DNA from: CAZMGB01 sp964565775
Lineage (GTDB): Bacteria > Chloroflexota > Dehalococcoidia > DSTF01 > JALHUB01
Direction of reading: 5' to 3'
Assembly (NCBI GenBank): GCA_964565775.1
Contig: CAZMGB010000011.1
Span: 53,127-117,126 of the forward strand
Length of the DNA: 64,000 bases
Shown: piece by piece, positions 15,906 to 25,629 of the stretch
How the letters are laid out: each line of letters opens with the position of its first letter
Numbering within the stretch: position 1 is the stretch's first letter
Made by a program: the position numbers and the translations under genes
The notes under the pieces: generated by a model
The model's input: the letters and a program-made list of their open reading frames with translations, nothing else
Database searches by the model: none
Told to the model about the DNA's origin: nothing

Positions 15906-18344
15906 GTGAGCCAGCGGCTTGACGGCTACCATCTGAGAGAACACTGGCCCCTGGCGGCCCTGGCCTTCATCTACGGGTGCCTGGCCGTCATCCTGCTAGT
16001 CTTGAGCTTTCAGCCACCCTGGTTCGGCGTGTCCGTGTTCATGGGCCTCCTCACGGCGCTGTCGTGGTGGATGCGCATCCAGCGGCCAGTCGCGTCGACA
16101 AGTCGGAGCGAGTCCAGAGTCGCCGCCCTCCTGCCGACCCTCACGTCTCTGCCGACGATCTACCTGGCCCTGCCACTTCCACTCATGGCCTCGTGGTTCG
16201 CCGGCGACATAGCGCTGGGAGACCCGGCGCACACCAACTACTGGCAGGCGTTCGGCCTCTGGCTCGGAGGCATCGCCCTCTTCGTCGCGATCCTAGTCCC
16301 CTGGAACCAGCTCTGGGAGCAACGGAACATCGCCGCGGTGTGGGCGTCGGTCCCCTGGCTCGAGGTGGGAGCGGTTCTGCTGCTGACTCTCGTCGCCTTC
16401 GGGGCTCGCGCCGTCGATCTGGTGGACGAGCCGAACCCGTTCTCAGGAGACGAGGCGAACTTCGGTCTCCAGGCGTTGGAGGTAGACGAGGGAGTGCGAC
16501 GGAACATGTTCGCCACCGGCGTACCCTTCGGCCAGCCCTCCATGTACTACTTCCTCGTATCCCTTTCGAACAAGATCTTCGGAGTGGGCGTTCTGGCGAC
16601 GCGAGCGCCATCGGTCTTCTTCGGCGTGACGATGGTGCCCGTAACCTACCTCCTGCTACGCGAGCTGTTCGACCGGCGGGTGGCGCTCGTCGGCGCGGCG
16701 TTTCTGGCGATCTACCACCTGCACATACACTTCAGCCGCGTCGGCTTGAACAACATGAGCGCCGCCTGGATCGCCGTTGTAACGCTCTACTTCGCCGCCC
16801 GCGCCACTCGCACGCAGAAGCCTCTCGATTTCGGTCTGGCAGGAGGAGCGGCCGGCCTCTGCCTCTACTCCTTCGTGGCGGCGCGAGTCGTGCCGGTGGT
16901 GCTGGGGCTCTACTTCGGCTGGGTGGTGCTGAGGAACTGGCGATTCCTGTTCGCCAACTTCGGCAACTTCTTGGTGCTCCTGGCGGGCTTCGCCGTAGTG
17001 GCAGCGCCTCAGGGGCTGTTCTTCATCCATGTGCCCGATGAGTTCTACGCGGGGCACCGCTGGGCGAACATCTTTGCCAGCGGCTGGCTGAAACAGGAGG
17101 AGCAGATCCGCGGGACGGGCGCCTACCCCATCCTCGTCGACCAGGTTCGCGACGCCTTCGCCGTTCTCGTCGTGAAGGCCGAGGTCTACCACCACTATAA
17201 CCCCGGTCAGCCCCTCGTCGATGGCATCAGCCGCTGGCCGTTCATCCTCGGCGGTGTCCTCTCCCTCGTGCACATACGCCAGCCTCGCTATCTCATGTTG
17301 CTGGCGCTCCTCATCCTGACGGTGATCCTGGGCGCGGCACTGGATTTCCCGCCGCCGAGCTCGGCGCGTCTGGTGACGATAACGCCGGCCGTGGCCGGCC
17401 TCGTCGCCATAGGCGTGGTCGCCGCGGTCGACTTCATCACTCGCCTCCACGAGAGGCTCGCCGAGCTCGCGACTCCCCTCATGGTAGGCGGTGTCGCGCT
17501 GATGGCCTTCGTGAACATTCAGTTCTACTTCGGATACTATCTTCCCAACGACCGATACGTCGTGGGGGACAACGACGTCACTTTCGCCGTCGGCCGGTAC
17601 ATGGAAGACCTGGGCCCCGACTACATCGGCTACTGGTTCGGCCTGCCCCGGATCTACACCGGCGACCCGACGATGAGGTTCATCGGCCGGCACAGAATCT
17701 ATGTCGAAGTACCCGCGGGCGCCAAGCGGCTACCGCCTGTGGCCAACGCCGAGCCCAACGCCACGTTCATGTTTCTGCCGGAGCGTGAGAAGGAAAGCAT
17801 CCCTATACGGGAGGCGTGCCCCGGCGGCGAATGGAAGGAGTTCTGGGAGAACCACGACAAGCGCGTTCTGTTCTACGCCTATGAGCTGCCCAACGGCCAG
17901 GCCTGCGTGCGCTCTGCGCACCTGGCGCTCACTGCGCCGGAGCCCGTCGAGCAGCCGCCAGCAGTCATCACCGGGGCTCCGGGAACCGCGGCCGAGCGGG
18001 ACGAGCAGAGGCGCAACGACCTGGAAGCCATCAGCCAGGCACTGGAGCAGTACTACGACGACAAAGGTTCCTATCCCGATACCGGCGGCCAGGTACAGAC
18101 GCTCTGCGCCTACTTAGAGATCGATGCCGGCTGTTCCATTCGCGACTACCTCGATCCCATCCCCACCGACCCCGCCGGAGAGCCCCTCGTCGACGGCTAC
18201 TGGTATGCCTCCGACGGCGCCCGCTTCAGCATCTTCGCCCTCCAGGAGGTGACCATCGATCCGACGGCCACCGACTGCCCCTTCTACAGCAAGACGGCGC
18301 TGGGCGCGAAGCAGATCGGGCTGTGCGTGAGCGGCGCCCGCTAG
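15906..18344 (+). CDS. GT39-like membrane glycosyltransferase with C-terminal pilin-like domain
   Basis: 812 aa from GTG at 15906, nine bases after AAAGGGA; a TTG at 15897 is too close to that site. Residues ~1-560 contain about a dozen membrane helices of the PMT/ArnT (GT39) type. NPFSGDEANFGLQALEV holds the acidic pair of the first extracellular loop (DE), the expected catalytic region for transfer from a polyprenyl-phosphate sugar. After the helices comes a soluble part, then a final domain (~690-812): DLEAISQALEQYYDDKGSY, PDTGGQVQTLCAY, GYWYASDGARFSIFAL. That domain resembles the C-terminal body of type II pseudopilins and is repeated in the protein at 31564. The fusion is unusual. Confidence 0.8.
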   Translation: MSQRLDGYHLREHWPLAALAFIYGCLAVILLVLSFQPPWFGVSVFMGLLTALSWWMRIQRPVASTSRSESRVAALLPTLTSLPTIYLALPLPLMASWFAGDIALGDPAHTNYWQAFGLWLGGIALFVAILVPWNQLWEQRNIAAVWASVPWLEVGAVLLLTLVAFGARAVDLVDEPNPFSGDEANFGLQALEVDEGVRRNMFATGVPFGQPSMYYFLVSLSNKIFGVGVLATRAPSVFFGVTMVPVTYLLLRELFDRRVALVGAAFLAIYHLHIHFSRVGLNNMSAAWIAVVTLYFAARATRTQKPLDFGLAGGAAGLCLYSFVAARVVPVVLGLYFGWVVLRNWRFLFANFGNFLVLLAGFAVVAAPQGLFFIHVPDEFYAGHRWANIFASGWLKQEEQIRGTGAYPILVDQVRDAFAVLVVKAEVYHHYNPGQPLVDGISRWPFILGGVLSLVHIRQPRYLMLLALLILTVILGAALDFPPPSSARLVTITPAVAGLVAIGVVAAVDFITRLHERLAELATPLMVGGVALMAFVNIQFYFGYYLPNDRYVVGDNDVTFAVGRYMEDLGPDYIGYWFGLPRIYTGDPTMRFIGRHRIYVEVPAGAKRLPPVANAEPNATFMFLPEREKESIPIREACPGGEWKEFWENHDKRVLFYAYELPNGQACVRSAHLALTAPEPVEQPPAVITGAPGTAAERDEQRRNDLEAISQALEQYYDDKGSYPDTGGQVQTLCAYLEIDAGCSIRDYLDPIPTDPAGEPLVDGYWYASDGARFSIFALQEVTIDPTATDCPFYSKTALGAKQIGLCVSGAR

Positions 18345-18417
18345 CCGGCCACTCGAAGAGCCGACCCGGCCTGGGCGCTGAAGAGGCAAGGTGCGCCGAC
18401 ATGGTCGCGCCGACCCG

Positions 18418-21072
18418 TCACGGCCTGGCCGTAGCGAGCGACGGTGGCGACCCAACCCGGAATTCGGCGTACTCGGACCAGACGCCTCGGTCTCCCACGG
18501 TGTCCACCAATCGCTCACCGTCGAACACCTGCGCCCTCCACCGGTAACGCCCCGGGGCCAGGCCATCCGAGGTGCAAACGCTGCAATCACTGGCGGCGGC
18601 ATCCAGAACGAATCTGGGCTCCGTCGACTCCACCTCACCGGAGTCGAACACCACCTGCCAGATATCGTCTCTCTCTGGATCGAAGCTCTCCGAGCTCGTG
18701 ATGATTAACGAGTCGAAGAATAGGCCCATGTGGGGGTGCTTCCCGTAGGTCTTCTCTATACCAAGCGTATGATCTCCTTGCGCCAGGTAGAACGGCCCCA
18801 AGCCTTTCCAGATCCACTTGTCGATTTCACCAAGGCCCGCCGCTCCGAACGGCAATTCTCTCCCGTCGACATAGAAGAAGGCCTGAGAATCATTCAAGAC
18901 ACGCTGGTCGAACCGAAGCCATATCCAGTACCGACCTGCTTCCCGCAGGCGCACGATGCCCTCGGCCCGGCCAGCCATCCAGTCGTCGATGAGGAAGCTT
19001 CGCCCGGAGTGCCCGGGTCCAGACCTCGGGTCTTCGTACCACTTGGGCCCCGCGAAAACGTCCTCCGCCTCCAGTGGTGCGACGTCGTCCCTCATCCTCT
19101 CTAACACCAGCCGGAAGCTGCGCTGCACGCGGCCCGCACCTCCCCAGCGAAAGAAGACCCCCTCGGGCAGGACCGGCGGCAGCAGGCCACTGGGTGATTG
19201 AGCCTCCACACCGCCAATGGAATAGCAGCGACTGGAGGCGAGCTGCTCGGGATAGATCGTAATGAGGTCAAAGAACTGGCCCTCCCGAACCTCTCGATCG
19301 GGATAGCACCGCGCTACGGCGTCGATCGCCTGCATCCGGAACTCGTGTTCGAAGCCGAGCGTCTTGTGGTAGACGATAGTGAGGGGACGAGAAGTGTCCT
19401 CCTTCGCTATCGATTCCAGCAAGTCATCGTAGGGAACCAGCCGGTAGTGTTCGTCAGCGCTGCCGAGACCCCAGCGGCTACCGACCGCGAATCTCACCCC
19501 GTTGACGTCCAACTCCAGGGTATCGCCGCGGGAGGGAATGTAGGGCAGGAGGAGCATGTCCGATGCCTCCGCACCCGCCGTCAGGAAATCCATCATCTCT
19601 CGGCGCTGAAGCCGGTCTATGGGATCGGCTGTTTCGCCGAAGTAGATGTTCCAGCTCACGGCGACCATCAACGCCGCGAAGAGAACGAGGAAGCCCCCGT
19701 ACGCGTATCTCCTGAACACCCCCGCATTCCGATGGACGGCAGTCAACACAAACGAGACGGCGAGAGCGGCCAGGATGTAGATGGCTGGCAGCCCCGGATA
19801 GAAGATCCTCACGAAGTTGGTGCCGGTCGACAGGGGAGCAACAAAGAGACCGATCACAAGCCAGAGGAGGATGAAGGCATAGGCGGTCTTCCTCACGTTG
19901 AGCAGCGCTATCACCACTCCCAGGATGGCCAAGGGCACCACTGCCGCCACCAATATGGGGCCGTCGATCCGCGTCATGATGAAGTCCGCCCAGTGCTGAC
20001 GGAAGAACAGACTCTCGGCTATCTCGCCGAAATTCCTGCCTGCGAATTGCCACATTCGCACGAACTTCTCAAGGTACGAACCGTAGGGGTGGTCAGTGGT
20101 GAAGCCTACCCATTCGCGGGAGCTGAAATCCGCCTGCTTGTGGATAAAGGTCCATACACGAGATGCCACGAGAGCGAGTGGCGCCGAGATCGCCAGCAAT
20201 GCGAGCGCATGTTCTCGCCACCGATACCGCTCCCTTAGCGCCACGACGAAGAGCGATAGCACGACAACCATGGGAGTGAGGAAGAAGCTCTGGTAGACGA
20301 GCATGCCCCCCGCCAGCGCGCCACCCGTCAACAGGTAAAGCAGCACGTCGTTCCTATATAGCGCCCAGAAGAACAGGAAGTACGAGAGAATGATCCAGAA
20401 CTTGACCTTCGATTCGAAGACGGCCAGGCGGCTGGCGCTGACATCGATGATCGAGACGCCCAGGAGAAACGTGGCAATGAGGGCGACGGGCACGCTGATG
20501 AGACGCCTCACCAAGAGGTAGAAAAGTATGGACGCCAGCAGATTGAAGAACACCACCTCGTATCTGACCGAGAGCATGTGAAGGCCGAACAGCCGCAGGA
20601 ACGTCGCCCCTTCAAAGAACCCCACGGGAAAACTCGTGAAGTGATATGTGGTGCCGGGAGGCCGGAGATCGCTGAAGAACTGGTGAGCGATCTCCCACGT
20701 CCATGTTCCCTCATCCTGCTCGATGCCATAGGGAAAACTCTCAAAGCGCCAGAGCCGTAGGAGAACGGTCACCCCAAAGACAGCTGTGAAAGCAACACCC
20801 TCCTGCCACCAGCTCCACCGGCCTCCAGCGACGAAGGCAGTCAGGTCAATCCTGTTGAAGCGAAGCCAGAGCAGGAGCGACCCCGCGGCGGCCGCGTAGA
20901 GCAGGCCTCCCTCAAGGTAGGCTCCGCCCAGCATCTGCCACTGCGCCGCCCCTGCCAGCCCCAGAGTAACGGCCAGCCCCCCCAACCGTCGCAGAGTAGC
21001 GCGGGAGCTGGCCACCAGCACGACCAGCCCCACAAACACCACGAGAAAGGCAACCAGCGACAGTTTGTCCAT
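18418..21072 (-). CDS. GT39-like membrane glycosyltransferase with C-terminal sugar-binding-like domains
   Basis: 884 aa from ATG at 21072 (MDKLSLVAFLVVFV); a GTG at 21162 overlapping the preceding gene is an alternative. The first ~550 residues are multi-spanning with FESFPYGIEQDEGTWTWEI, the loop carrying the catalytic acidic residues of the PMT-like fold, and LPAIYILAALAVSFVLT. The C-terminal part (~640-884) is outside the membrane: GRYWIWLRFDQRVLND and FFYVDGRELPFG with HTLGIEKTYG look like a jelly-roll carbohydrate-binding module, followed by a fibronectin-like strand set ending WSEYAEFRVGS. It would transfer a lipid-linked sugar to a surface acceptor. It is the last of three minus-strand genes and converges on the other GT39 gene. 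Confidence 0.75.
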   Translation of the reverse strand: MDKLSLVAFLVVFVGLVVLVASSRATLRRLGGLAVTLGLAGAAQWQMLGGAYLEGGLLYAAAAGSLLLWLRFNRIDLTAFVAGGRWSWWQEGVAFTAVFGVTVLLRLWRFESFPYGIEQDEGTWTWEIAHQFFSDLRPPGTTYHFTSFPVGFFEGATFLRLFGLHMLSVRYEVVFFNLLASILFYLLVRRLISVPVALIATFLLGVSIIDVSASRLAVFESKVKFWIILSYFLFFWALYRNDVLLYLLTGGALAGGMLVYQSFFLTPMVVVLSLFVVALRERYRWREHALALLAISAPLALVASRVWTFIHKQADFSSREWVGFTTDHPYGSYLEKFVRMWQFAGRNFGEIAESLFFRQHWADFIMTRIDGPILVAAVVPLAILGVVIALLNVRKTAYAFILLWLVIGLFVAPLSTGTNFVRIFYPGLPAIYILAALAVSFVLTAVHRNAGVFRRYAYGGFLVLFAALMVAVSWNIYFGETADPIDRLQRREMMDFLTAGAEASDMLLLPYIPSRGDTLELDVNGVRFAVGSRWGLGSADEHYRLVPYDDLLESIAKEDTSRPLTIVYHKTLGFEHEFRMQAIDAVARCYPDREVREGQFFDLITIYPEQLASSRCYSIGGVEAQSPSGLLPPVLPEGVFFRWGGAGRVQRSFRLVLERMRDDVAPLEAEDVFAGPKWYEDPRSGPGHSGRSFLIDDWMAGRAEGIVRLREAGRYWIWLRFDQRVLNDSQAFFYVDGRELPFGAAGLGEIDKWIWKGLGPFYLAQGDHTLGIEKTYGKHPHMGLFFDSLIITSSESFDPERDDIWQVVFDSGEVESTEPRFVLDAAASDCSVCTSDGLAPGRYRWRAQVFDGERLVDTVGDRGVWSEYAEFRVGSPPSLATARP

Positions 21073-21130
21073 ACTTCGTGTTGCTGAGCCGGCGCGGAGA
21101 CCGGGCGTCCGGTCGTCCGCCGTCGGCCCT

Positions 21131-23248
21131 CTACTGCTGGCTCGGCGCCGGTAGAGGGGCACCCGGGGTGGTGACGAACAAGATGAAGTCCTTGCCCACC
21201 TTCGATTGGTACTCCTCCGCCCGGCCGGCCGGGTAGGCGTTGCGTAGCCAGTTCAGCGAGTCGATGTCCTCGGGGTGGAGAACGTACAGCTTCGGGCCGG
21301 GCGTGTCTATCTGGCTCGAAGCCTGTCGGATATCGTCGAGCACGTTGTTCCAGTGGAAGTCGCCGAGAGTGAGAGCGAGGCTGCGCGTGTCCAACCAGTA
21401 AGGCCAGATCTTGATGTAGGTGTTCTCGATCCCCGGGCCGCTATCGGCGAACTCGCGCATCGCTGCCGCTACCTCCGTGACGTTGTTCGCATTCTGGAGG
21501 TAGATCTCGTCGTATTCGTTGAAGTAGTCGTGGTAGTTGATCAGGGACACCCAGGCCACCAGCGCCACCGCCAGGCCCATCACCGGAACCGCCCCCCAGG
21601 TCTGGGGAATGAGCCGACGGATGGCGCAGCCTCCGTAGTAGACCGGCAGGGCTACCAGCACGAAGCCTAGCGGAATGAGTCCGGCGCTCCGTCCGAAGGC
21701 CGGGTTCTCGACGGGGAAGGCTATCGACATCACCGTGGGCATCATCAGCGCCAGGAACGCTATCAGCAAGTAAACACTGCGCAGCTCGGGAAACCGCAGC
21801 CAGCGCAGCAGCAGGATCAGCACGCCCAACACAAATAGCGCCCCCATCACGAAGTCGAGAGCCGGCCGGAACGGTATGTTGAGGACCCAAACGATGTCGC
21901 CACGCCAGTCGAACATCAGGAAGGCGTTCCTCAGGTTGCTGAAGAAGGTAGTCACGGGGTGATGGACGGGCACCTCTGATGAGCCGCCCCGCGTCAGTAT
22001 GCGATACCAGAACTCGTGAGGAAATTCGACGGCGTATCTGCCGAGGGGGGCAAACACAAGGAGAAACGTAAGCACCAGAAGAGACGAGTTGCTGAGGAAG
22101 CTGAGATTGGGCCTGCGCCGCTCCGCGACGAAATCGGCGCCGAACTTCAGCGCCAGACAGGCGCCTACGACTACGGGCATGGCCCGGAATGCCATGTAGC
22201 CGTACATGCCGAGGCCGAGCAACAGCCCGCACAGCAAGAAATCGTTGCGACGCTGGTACTTGAGGGCCCTCAACAGAAACGCCAGCGTCAGCGCCACGAA
22301 GAGAGAGCCGTAGGCGAACCGGAGTCCGACGCGCCCTGTCGCCACGGGCCAGAAGGCGACGGCCGTGAACGCGGCGGCGAGAATGGCGATCTTGCGGTTA
22401 TCGAACAGCTCCCGAGCCAGGAAGTAGGTGGCGGGCACGACGAGGATGGAGGGCAGCGCCGTCGCCAGCTTGATCACGTAGAAGTCGAAGTTCAGCTCCG
22501 CGACCTTCACGAGCGCTGCCGCGACGTACATTTGGAACGGCTCGCGACCGGTGTTGCGCGGGAAGTAGACGTGGTACTGGCCGTCCAGCACGCTCTGAAT
22601 GTCGAGGGCCTTCTCCGCGTGGTCGCTGATCATCTCGCGCGGCACGTCCTCCAGGCGGTAGAGCCGGAAGAAGGCGGCTATCGCCACGATGGCCAGGAGC
22701 ACCACAAGCGGCCACAGCCGGACGACGTTGATGCGGGGCCACTGCCTCGCCCGCAGCCAGGAGCGCAGTGACCGCAGGCTGAGCCAGCCCGGCAGCTCCC
22801 AGAAGGCAGCGACGAACAATGCCGATCCGGAGATCCAGAAGAAGGAGCCCCACGGAGTGAAGAGGTTGTTACCGTTGAGGAGGAACGCCATAACGCCGAA
22901 CACCAGCGCTAGGCCTCCGACGGCCAGCGCCGTGCGCCCGACGAACGGGCCCTCGCCCGCCGGCGGAGAGACGCTCTCGTCATCGCCAGGCGAGTCACGC
23001 AGCGACTGCCTGTCGCTCTCGCCGGCGAGAAGCCAGGATACGCCGAAGAGGAAGATGCCCGCCAGAAATAGTGCGAGTCCGCGCGACGGGAGCTGCTGGC
23101 CTTCGAAGGTGTGATGGCCCGCCACAGCCATCGCTGCGCCTCCGAAGAGACCGAGCACGACAAGCGCGTGCCTGGCCGGGCGGAGTACGGGATCGCTACG
23201 CAGAGCTCTCAACCTCGTCCCGAGGGGAAGCTGCAACACCGATCTCAT
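21131..23248 (-). CDS. GT39-like membrane glycosyltransferase
   Basis: 705 aa. Twelve or so predicted helices, with the loop MISDHAEKALDIQSVLDG giving the acidic residues and YFPRNTGREPFQMYVAAAL, a hallmark of PMT_2-type enzymes (the second conserved loop). The short extracellular C-terminus has DSLNWLRNAYPAGRAEEY. It overlaps the upstream flippase-like gene by 53 bases and lies 58 bp before the next GT39 gene, so the three are cotranscribed. It probably glycosylates protein or polysaccharide using polyprenyl-phosphate sugars. Confidence 0.8.
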   Translation of the reverse strand: MRSVLQLPLGTRLRALRSDPVLRPARHALVVLGLFGGAAMAVAGHHTFEGQQLPSRGLALFLAGIFLFGVSWLLAGESDRQSLRDSPGDDESVSPPAGEGPFVGRTALAVGGLALVFGVMAFLLNGNNLFTPWGSFFWISGSALFVAAFWELPGWLSLRSLRSWLRARQWPRINVVRLWPLVVLLAIVAIAAFFRLYRLEDVPREMISDHAEKALDIQSVLDGQYHVYFPRNTGREPFQMYVAAALVKVAELNFDFYVIKLATALPSILVVPATYFLARELFDNRKIAILAAAFTAVAFWPVATGRVGLRFAYGSLFVALTLAFLLRALKYQRRNDFLLCGLLLGLGMYGYMAFRAMPVVVGACLALKFGADFVAERRRPNLSFLSNSSLLVLTFLLVFAPLGRYAVEFPHEFWYRILTRGGSSEVPVHHPVTTFFSNLRNAFLMFDWRGDIVWVLNIPFRPALDFVMGALFVLGVLILLLRWLRFPELRSVYLLIAFLALMMPTVMSIAFPVENPAFGRSAGLIPLGFVLVALPVYYGGCAIRRLIPQTWGAVPVMGLAVALVAWVSLINYHDYFNEYDEIYLQNANNVTEVAAAMREFADSGPGIENTYIKIWPYWLDTRSLALTLGDFHWNNVLDDIRQASSQIDTPGPKLYVLHPEDIDSLNWLRNAYPAGRAEEYQSKVGKDFILFVTTPGAPLPAPSQQ

Positions 23249-24290
23249 CCGTCGCTGCTCGCCGCGTGGTCCAAGCCCCCAGTCGCCGCCAGGAGAGGCG
23301 CTCTCTCCACAGGAAGAACACGCCTATCACAAGCGGCGGGGTGTAGAAGACAAGGTGCGCCACCAGGGAGTAGCTGGCGGCGAGGCCCCGGTCGACGCCG
23401 AAGACCCGCACCAATGACTCGATTGAGATGGCATGATAGACGCCCACGGCGCCAGGAGACGACGGAACGAAGAAACCGAAGCTGGTCATGACGACTACGA
23501 AGAGGGCCGCCGAGAACGGCACCCCCAGGTTGAACGCCAGCATTACGAAATAGAGGACAACTGCCGTCGCCAACCATGAGCCCAAAGACCACACCACGAC
23601 CAGGCTCAGCAGGCGCGGCCTCGATAGTGCGGCAAGGCCCTCGAGGGCCGACGCCGCCATGACCCGGAAGTTCTCGTGGAAGCGGCCGGGCACAAACCGC
23701 AGCAGCGTCTCCAGCAGGGAGAGCACCCACGCCCTGTTGCCAGCGAAGCCCGCCAGCACGACCCCCAGCACAAAGAACACGCCCGCCGCCACCGCCGTCG
23801 GCACGACAGCCCACGCCGGCACCGAGATGAAGGGCATGAGGACGACCAGCACGCCGAAGAGCACGAGGACATCCAGCACCCGCTCAATGACCACGGTCGA
23901 CATGGTACGGGCCTTGCTGAGCCCCTCCAGCTCCCCGAGCAGATACGCCCTCACGAGGTCGCCAACCTGGAACGGCAGAATATTGTTCACCAGGTAGCCG
24001 ACGTTGAGAACGCCGAAGAACTTCCCCAGCCTGAGGCCGGACTGCGGATAGAAGAGAAGTCGCCAGCGCACTGACCGGAGGAAGAGGACGGCAAGCATGG
24101 CGGCGAGGGCGGGCACGAGGAGCGGGTAACGCGCCTCCTGTAACGCCTCGCCGGCGTCCGACCAGTGGACGCCCCTCAGCGCTACGTAGAGGGCACCGGC
24201 GCTGATCATGACCCCCAGCACGGGCTGGAGTCTCCGCACGGGAATTCTGGCGGCCCCCGATAGCCTGGCGAGGACGGCGTTTCTAGTCAC
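23196..24290 (-). CDS. UPF0104 / AglD-type flippase-like membrane protein
   Basis: 364 aa from GTG. It belongs to the lysylphosphatidylglycerol-synthase-TM-like family: eight helices, NILPFQVGDLVRAYLLGE (the family's PxRxGExxR-like region), STVVIERVLDVLVLFGVLV and FFVPSSPGAVGVYHAI. Family members without the soluble synthase domain are thought to move lipid or lipid-linked sugars. Position at the head of the GT39 operon supports a role in flipping a polyprenyl-linked sugar to the outer face. A start at a downstream Met is possible. Confidence 0.8.
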   Translation of the reverse strand: MTRNAVLARLSGAARIPVRRLQPVLGVMISAGALYVALRGVHWSDAGEALQEARYPLLVPALAAMLAVLFLRSVRWRLLFYPQSGLRLGKFFGVLNVGYLVNNILPFQVGDLVRAYLLGELEGLSKARTMSTVVIERVLDVLVLFGVLVVLMPFISVPAWAVVPTAVAAGVFFVLGVVLAGFAGNRAWVLSLLETLLRFVPGRFHENFRVMAASALEGLAALSRPRLLSLVVVWSLGSWLATAVVLYFVMLAFNLGVPFSAALFVVVMTSFGFFVPSSPGAVGVYHAISIESLVRVFGVDRGLAASYSLVAHLVFYTPPLVIGVFFLWRERLSWRRLGAWTTRRAATDEIGVAASPRDEVESSA

Positions 24291-24318
24291 CGCTCTCTTC
24301 CAATGGGATGTCTAATGG

Positions 24319-24324
24319 TATAAT
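24319..24324 (+). promoter_or_regulatory. -10 box, GT4 gene
   Basis: GGTATAATTGC lies in the divergent gap between the flippase-like gene and the GT4 gene, about 60 bases before the GT4 ATG. No good -35 is seen. Confidence 0.4.
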
Positions 24325-24383
24325 TGCTGGCAATCTATGCCCGCTATCGCTTCGATGGGCTGCGCGCGGCGATCCGGAGCTTC

Positions 24384-25547
24384 ATGCGCATTCTCACCAC
24401 CCTAACATACTACACCCCTCACATAAGCGGACTCACCGTCTACGCGACCCGCGTAATCAGGGGCCTGGCGGACCGAGGCCACAAGGTCACGGTCCTTACG
24501 TCCCACTACGCTCGCGACCTGGCCCGCCGCGAGGAGATCGACGGGGCCACAGTGATCCGGTCCTCCGTCTGGCTACGGCTCAGCAAAGGGGTGCTGATGC
24601 CCTCTTTCTTCTGGGACGCCGCCCGCCTCCTCCACCAGCACGACCTGCTCTATCTCCACCTGCCCCAATTCGAGGCAGCCCCCGCGGCCGCCTATGCCCG
24701 GCTCGTCGCAAGGAAGCCCGTCGTTACATCTTACCAGTGCGACATTGAGCTGCCACCTGGACTGGCCAGGAGTCTTTTCAGCGGCACCATCCACCTCTCC
24801 CACCGGCTCACTGCTGCGCTATCGACTCGGATCGTCACCACATCCCAGGACTACGCGGACCACTCGCCGTTCCTCGCCCGGTATGGGGACAAGGTGCTGG
24901 CGGTCTATCCCCCCTGCCCCACTCCCCATCGTCAGGGCGAGCCGCTGGACATCCGCGTCCGCCACGGGCTCGGTGACGGCCCCATAGTCGGCTTCCTCGG
25001 CAGGTTCGCCGAAGAGAAGGGCGTGCAATATCTTATCGACTCGGTGCCCGAAGTGCTACGGTCGTTCCCTGATACGCGGTTCGTGCTGGCGGGACAGAGA
25101 GAGAAGGTCTTCGGCGAGAAGGTGTATGAACGACTCCTGGAAAGGATTCGCGCCCTCGGCGACCGGCTGATCTTCCCCGGCCAGGTAGCATCGGAACAGC
25201 TAGCCGATTTCTTCTCAGGCTGCGACGTCCTGGTGCTACCGAGCATCAACTCCACCGAGTCGTTTGGCATGGTCCAGGTAGAGGCTATGCTCTGCGGTAC
25301 GCCTGTAGTGGCCACGGACCTGCCGGGAGTGCGAGAGCCGGTGCGGGCGACGGGAATGGGCGAGATCGCGAGGCCTCGCGACGCCGCCGATCTCGCCTCG
25401 GCGATAGTCAGAGTATTGAATGGCCGCGCCCGCTACGTGAAGCCGCACAGACAGATCGCCGAGACGTTCGATCCCGGCAAGACCGTAGACTTCTACGAAG
25501 ACCTGTTTCTGTCGCTCACCGGGCAGCCGCCTGCGCGCGCAGCATGA
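24384..25547 (+). CDS. Glycosyltransferase family 4
   Basis: 387 aa from ATG (MRILTTLTYYTPHISGLTVY) with GGAG upstream. GT-B fold: the N-terminal domain opens with the acceptor-side glycine-rich HISGLTVYATRVIRGLADRG, and the C-terminal donor domain has PIVGFLGRFAEEKGVQYLID, FVLAGQRE, LIFPGQV, and SINSTESFGMVQVEAMLCGTPV, the E-x7-E nucleotide-sugar signature. It transfers a sugar from an NDP- or GDP-sugar to a lipid-linked or glycan acceptor on the cytoplasmic side. It starts a plus-strand run with the methyltransferase and DUF2298 genes. Confidence 0.9.
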   Translation: MRILTTLTYYTPHISGLTVYATRVIRGLADRGHKVTVLTSHYARDLARREEIDGATVIRSSVWLRLSKGVLMPSFFWDAARLLHQHDLLYLHLPQFEAAPAAAYARLVARKPVVTSYQCDIELPPGLARSLFSGTIHLSHRLTAALSTRIVTTSQDYADHSPFLARYGDKVLAVYPPCPTPHRQGEPLDIRVRHGLGDGPIVGFLGRFAEEKGVQYLIDSVPEVLRSFPDTRFVLAGQREKVFGEKVYERLLERIRALGDRLIFPGQVASEQLADFFSGCDVLVLPSINSTESFGMVQVEAMLCGTPVVATDLPGVREPVRATGMGEIARPRDAADLASAIVRVLNGRARYVKPHRQIAETFDPGKTVDFYEDLFLSLTGQPPARAA

Positions 25548-25629
25548 CGTCCTCATTCGCTAGGCGCATGGGAGATGATGCAGGGGGCGCTTGTCGTCCT
25601 AGCGGAGAAGGAGGGCAGCGCCCGAGGTC

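Noticed and set aside
19198..20238. Long open frame antisense to the GT39 gene at 18418-21072
   Set aside because: It is the mirror of a well-supported membrane protein, has no family motif, and long antisense frames are expected in GC-rich DNA. The same applies to the frames at 955-1728, 11015-12619, 14141-15760 and 27935-29539.
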